Shown here: positions 12,549 through 14,695 of the stretch, piece by piece
How positions within the stretch are numbered: position 1 is the first letter of the stretch
How the letters are laid out: each line of letters begins with the position of its first letter
NCBI GenBank assembly: GCA_937892405.1
Contig: CALAFS010000144.1
Location: forward strand, 1-14,695
DNA from: an uncultured Clostridia bacterium
Lineage (GTDB): Bacteria > Bacillota > Clostridia > Oscillospirales > CAG-272
DNA: 14,695 nucleotides
Direction: 5' to 3'
Notes under the pieces: generated by a model
What the model saw: the letters and a program-made list of their open reading frames with translations, nothing else
The model's database searches: none
Told to the model about the DNA's origin: nothing
Position numbers and translations under genes: made by a program

Positions 12549-13340
12549 TTACAGGTCGTCGCGCACATCGTCCTCCGCGGAGGTGGTGTCCTCCTCTTCT
12601 TCGGCGGCGGGCGCTTCTTCGGGAGCACTTTCTCCCTCTTCCGCGGCACCGTCCTGCGGTGCCTTGGCAGCTTCACCGCCCTCGTTCATCGCGTCCTCGA
12701 GGGTCATCTCGGTCTGCTCGCCGTCTCCCTCTTCTTCGGACTTCGCGGCTTCCTCGGCTTTCGCTTTGTCGAACATGTTCATGATCTCCTCGCTCGTCGC
12801 TGGGAGCTCTTCAAGACCCGAAAGACCGAAACAGCGAAGGAAGTCGGTCGTCGTGCCGTAGAGCATCGGGCGACCCGGCGCGTCGAGGCGCCCCTTCGAC
12901 TCGATAAGTCCGCGGTCGAGCAGGTTGTTCATCGCGTAAGAGGAATCCGCCCGACGAAGGGCGTCGACAAACGCACGCGTGACGGGCTGGTTATAGGCGA
13001 CGATGGCGAGCGCCTCCATCGAAGAGGTGGAGAGCGTACCGTTCTTCTTGATACCGAGAGCGTCGCGGATCTCGGGCAGGTACTGCGGCTTTGTGCAGAG
13101 CTGGCAGGATTCCGGGTAGGTGAGCAGGACAACGCCGCGGGCGAGCTTCTGTTTGTTGTAGCTTTCCGCGTACTTCGTCACTTTATCCTTTATTTTTGCC
13201 GGAGTCATCTCAAATATGCGTCCGAGCACGGCATAAGTGATCGGATGTCCCGCCGCGAAGAGAATCGCTTCGATCGCCTCTTCCAGAACGACGGTGCGTT
13301 CGGGGAGCGCGGATTCTTCTGTCTTCTGTTCTTCACTCAT
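12549..13340 (-). CDS. scpB: Segregation and condensation protein ScpB
   Basis: ScpB dimers bind the ScpA linker in the SMC-ScpAB condensin that organises and separates chromosomes. The 263-residue product has tandem winged-helix domains (about 18-92 and 100-175). Signatures are 'EAIEAILFAAGHPIT' (21-35), 'LSTSSMEALAIVAYNQPVTR' (103-122) and 'GRPMLYGTTTDFLRCFGL' (156-173). From about residue 195 a low-complexity acidic Ala/Glu tail of nearly 70 residues runs to the end, longer than in B. subtilis ScpB (197 residues in total). The ATG at 13340 overlaps the scpA stop as ATGAGTGA (8 nt), so coupling is expected. The open frame upstream to 13436 lies within scpA and is rejected. Confidence 0.95.
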   Translation of the reverse strand: MSEEQKTEESALPERTVVLEEAIEAILFAAGHPITYAVLGRIFEMTPAKIKDKVTKYAESYNKQKLARGVVLLTYPESCQLCTKPQYLPEIRDALGIKKNGTLSTSSMEALAIVAYNQPVTRAFVDALRRADSSYAMNNLLDRGLIESKGRLDAPGRPMLYGTTTDFLRCFGLSGLEELPATSEEIMNMFDKAKAEEAAKSEEEGDGEQTEMTLEDAMNEGGEAAKAPQDGAAEEGESAPEEAPAAEEEEDTTSAEDDVRDDL

Positions 13341-14190
13341 TGTCTGTCTTCTCGCTTTCGTCGGATTTTTCGGAAGATTCTGTGCTCTCTTCGGGGGAGG
13401 AGTCAAACTCGCTGCTCTCTCCCTCTGCGGGGACATAGTCGGGGTTCAGGGCAAATTTTAGTGACAGCCCGTCGGTCGAATATTCGGGGTTCCCGTCCAC
13501 CACCTCGTAGGTGGTAATCATGATACGGTGAATTTTAATCAGCTCGAGAATACCCATGAAGCGGGCGACAAGCTCGGGGCGGGAGTCCGCATCCTTGAGG
13601 AGAAAGAACATCGACGCTTCCTCGTGCTCTTCGAGAAGCTCGCAGATCTCCTCGATCTTCTCTTCGACCGAGACGACATGGTGCTTGATCAGGGGATTGA
13701 CGAGGTCGGTCGGCTTTCTCTCCGCCTCGGCGACCTTCATGCGGCGCATGACCGCCTGAAGTGCCTTCAGCATCATGTTCGCGTCGAGGTTCAGCGGCAG
13801 TCCGCGCTCGGGCGGGACATCGTCCGTGCCTTTGACATAGCGACCGGAGTATTCCTCGTACATCACGCGCATTTCCTTCGCGGCGATCTTCGCCTGCTGA
13901 TAGAGGAGCAGGGCGTTCTGAATCTCGCGGCGCGGGTCGTTCTCGGTGCCTTCCTCGTGGGGGAGGATCATGCGGCTCTTGATGAGCATCAGCTCACTTG
14001 CCATGACGATGAATTCGCTCGCCACATCGAGGTCCATGCGCTGTGCCTCGCGGATATATTCCATATACTGATCGCAGATCAGCGCGATCGGAATGTCGGT
14101 GATACTCACCTTATTTTTGGCGATCAGGGAGAGGAGCAGGTCGAGCGGCCCCTCAAACTGGTCGAGTCGGTAGGTGATCGGTTCTGTCAT
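13333..14190 (-). CDS. scpA: Segregation and condensation protein ScpA (kleisin)
   Basis: ScpA is the kleisin that closes the SMC dimer ring. The 285-residue product starts with the diagnostic 'YRLDQFEGPLDLLLSLI' (7-23), then 'SITDIPIALICDQYMEYI' (29-46) and 'SEFIVMASELMLIKSRMILP' (58-77). The C-terminal winged helix (about 175-235) includes 'FFLLKD' and 'RFMGILELIKIHRI', which binds the SMC head cap. Beyond it, residues 255-285 form a Ser/Glu/Asp tail that is not part of the usual fold. The ATG at 14190 is chosen because the conserved N-terminus begins there. A TTG at 14226 would include the hairpin at 14206-14222. Only a weak GGA-type ribosome binding site precedes it. It lies 101 nt after the membrane protease stop and overlaps scpB. 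Confidence 0.95.
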   Translation of the reverse strand: MTEPITYRLDQFEGPLDLLLSLIAKNKVSITDIPIALICDQYMEYIREAQRMDLDVASEFIVMASELMLIKSRMILPHEEGTENDPRREIQNALLLYQQAKIAAKEMRVMYEEYSGRYVKGTDDVPPERGLPLNLDANMMLKALQAVMRRMKVAEAERKPTDLVNPLIKHHVVSVEEKIEEICELLEEHEEASMFFLLKDADSRPELVARFMGILELIKIHRIMITTYEVVDGNPEYSTDGLSLKFALNPDYVPAEGESSEFDSSPEESTESSEKSDESEKTDNE

Positions 14191-14205
14191 GTCGTCGTCC
14201 GTTCC

Positions 14206-14222
14206 GCCGCCCGTCGGGCGGC
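14206..14222 (-). repeat. Hairpin just upstream of the scpA start
   Basis: GCCGCCC (14206-14212) and GGGCGGC (14216-14222) form a perfect 7-bp stem with a 3-nt loop. It lies 15 nt upstream of the scpA ATG in the mRNA. There is no T-run, so it is not a terminator. It abuts the weak ribosome-binding region and could influence scpA translation. Confidence 0.5.
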
Positions 14223-14291
14223 ACAAAATGATGGTAGCGTAAAAATCGGAAAAATTTCTTTCGGCGGAATCGCCGGTTTACGATCGTTTCC

Positions 14292-14695
14292 TTAAATAAT
14301 AAGGGCGAGAAAATCGCTTCTCATAAACGGGAGAAGGGAAAAGAGCTTCATCATGCCGTCCGAGACAAGGGAAATCAGCTTCCCGAACAGCCCGGAGAAG
14401 GAGAGAATATCGGCGATGACCGAGAGTGCGGGAATCGACGAGGCACCGGGGATCGCCATAAGAAGGCTCGCCGCGGCACTGCCGAAGAACATCCAGCCGA
14501 GCATGATAAAGTAGATGGTGCGCTCATATTTCATAATGCCGAAATACGCCTTCTCGGGCAGAATCACGCCGAGCAGACGGGAGCCGTCGAGGGGCGGCAG
14601 AGGAAAGAGGTTGAAGAGCGCAAGCCCGAGATTGACAAGATGGAAAACATAAAGGAAATTCACGACATTCTGCGCTACGCGGAGCATGCCCGCGT
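14292..14695 (-). CDS. Site-2 protease family (M50) membrane metalloprotease, 3' part
   Basis: The frame is open to the window edge, so the N-terminus with the HExxH zinc motif lies outside. About 134 C-terminal residues are visible, mostly hydrophobic. 'NLGLALFNLFPLPPLDGSRLL' is the second M50 signature split over a membrane segment; its Asp in 'PLDG' is the third zinc ligand in the family. At least two further hydrophobic segments follow ('IYFIMLGWMFFG', 'FGKLISLV'). Small M50 proteins of this kind commonly stand upstream of scpA in Clostridia. The substrate is unknown. A small hairpin at 14262-14275 (CGGCG-GAAT-CGCCG), 16 nt after the stop, is followed on this strand by a T-stretch 8 nt later. 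It is at most a weak terminator, so read-through into scpA is likely. Confidence 0.85.
   Translation of the reverse strand, partial: AGMLRVAQNVVNFLYVFHLVNLGLALFNLFPLPPLDGSRLLGVILPEKAYFGIMKYERTIYFIMLGWMFFGSAAASLLMAIPGASSIPALSVIADILSFSGLFGKLISLVSDGMMKLFSLLPFMRSDFLALII

Noticed and set aside
12336..13517. Plus-strand open frame of nearly 400 codons opposite scpB
   Set aside because: It is a shadow of scpB and the DUF2953 gene; composition is Arg/Ser-rich and no motif or ribosome binding site fits.
1..14695. CRISPR array, prophage, insertion sequence, toxin-antitoxin or defence island
   Set aside because: I see no regularly spaced repeats, transposase or integrase motifs, phage structural genes or recognised defence domains. 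Nearly all the sequence is accounted for by metabolic and housekeeping genes.

Overview
The window looks like a fairly GC-rich, low-redundancy chromosome of an anaerobic Clostridia-type Firmicute, probably a gut carbohydrate and cell-wall scavenger. This rests on AGGAG-type ribosome binding sites, TTGACA/N17/TATAAT promoters, a Firmicutes-style L10 leader, a GerW (YtfJ) sporulation-type gene, and the scpA-scpB-D,D-carboxypeptidase-rluB gene order known from Bacillus and Clostridia. The lineage is an inference from gene content; no rRNA is present.

Layout, + strand, 1-7607. (1) The tail of a GH88/GH105-like unsaturated-glycuronyl hydrolase and a bacterial sn-glycerol-1-phosphate dehydrogenase (AraM type) form a two-gene unit of visibly lower GC, ending at a terminator near 1770. 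(2) A perfect-consensus promoter with an 11-bp inverted repeat just upstream drives an XRE-HTH/BadF-type sugar kinase fusion that overlaps murQ by 4 nt. This is a compact peptidoglycan amino-sugar (MurNAc/GlcNAc) recycling operon that appears to carry its own regulator inside the kinase polypeptide. (3) rplJ-rplL follow a strong promoter and an L10 leader RNA that ends in an attenuator. rplKA and rpoBC are not adjacent. (4) A GH2 beta-galactosidase-family gene has its own promoter.

A 22-bp perfect hairpin at 7644-7692 separates the converging transcripts.

Layout, - strand, 14695-7730, read right to left. A membrane metalloprotease (M50, cut by the window edge), scpA, scpB, a DUF2953 protein, gerW, a D-alanyl-D-alanine carboxypeptidase, rluB, a small GNAT-like protein and a GH39-like glycosidase lie close together and may be one long operon. 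ScpA and ScpB are the kleisin and winged-helix partners of SMC. The carboxypeptidase trims peptidoglycan stem peptides and RluB modifies 23S rRNA.

The most interesting items are the HTH-kinase fusion beside a MurQ whose second SIS loop is altered, the predicted terminator/antiterminator switch ahead of rplJ, and the palindromes placed on or beside promoters. I found no CRISPR array, transposase, phage gene, tRNA or rRNA. No stretch longer than about 260 bases lacks a gene, and I see no wholly unknown multigene system here.
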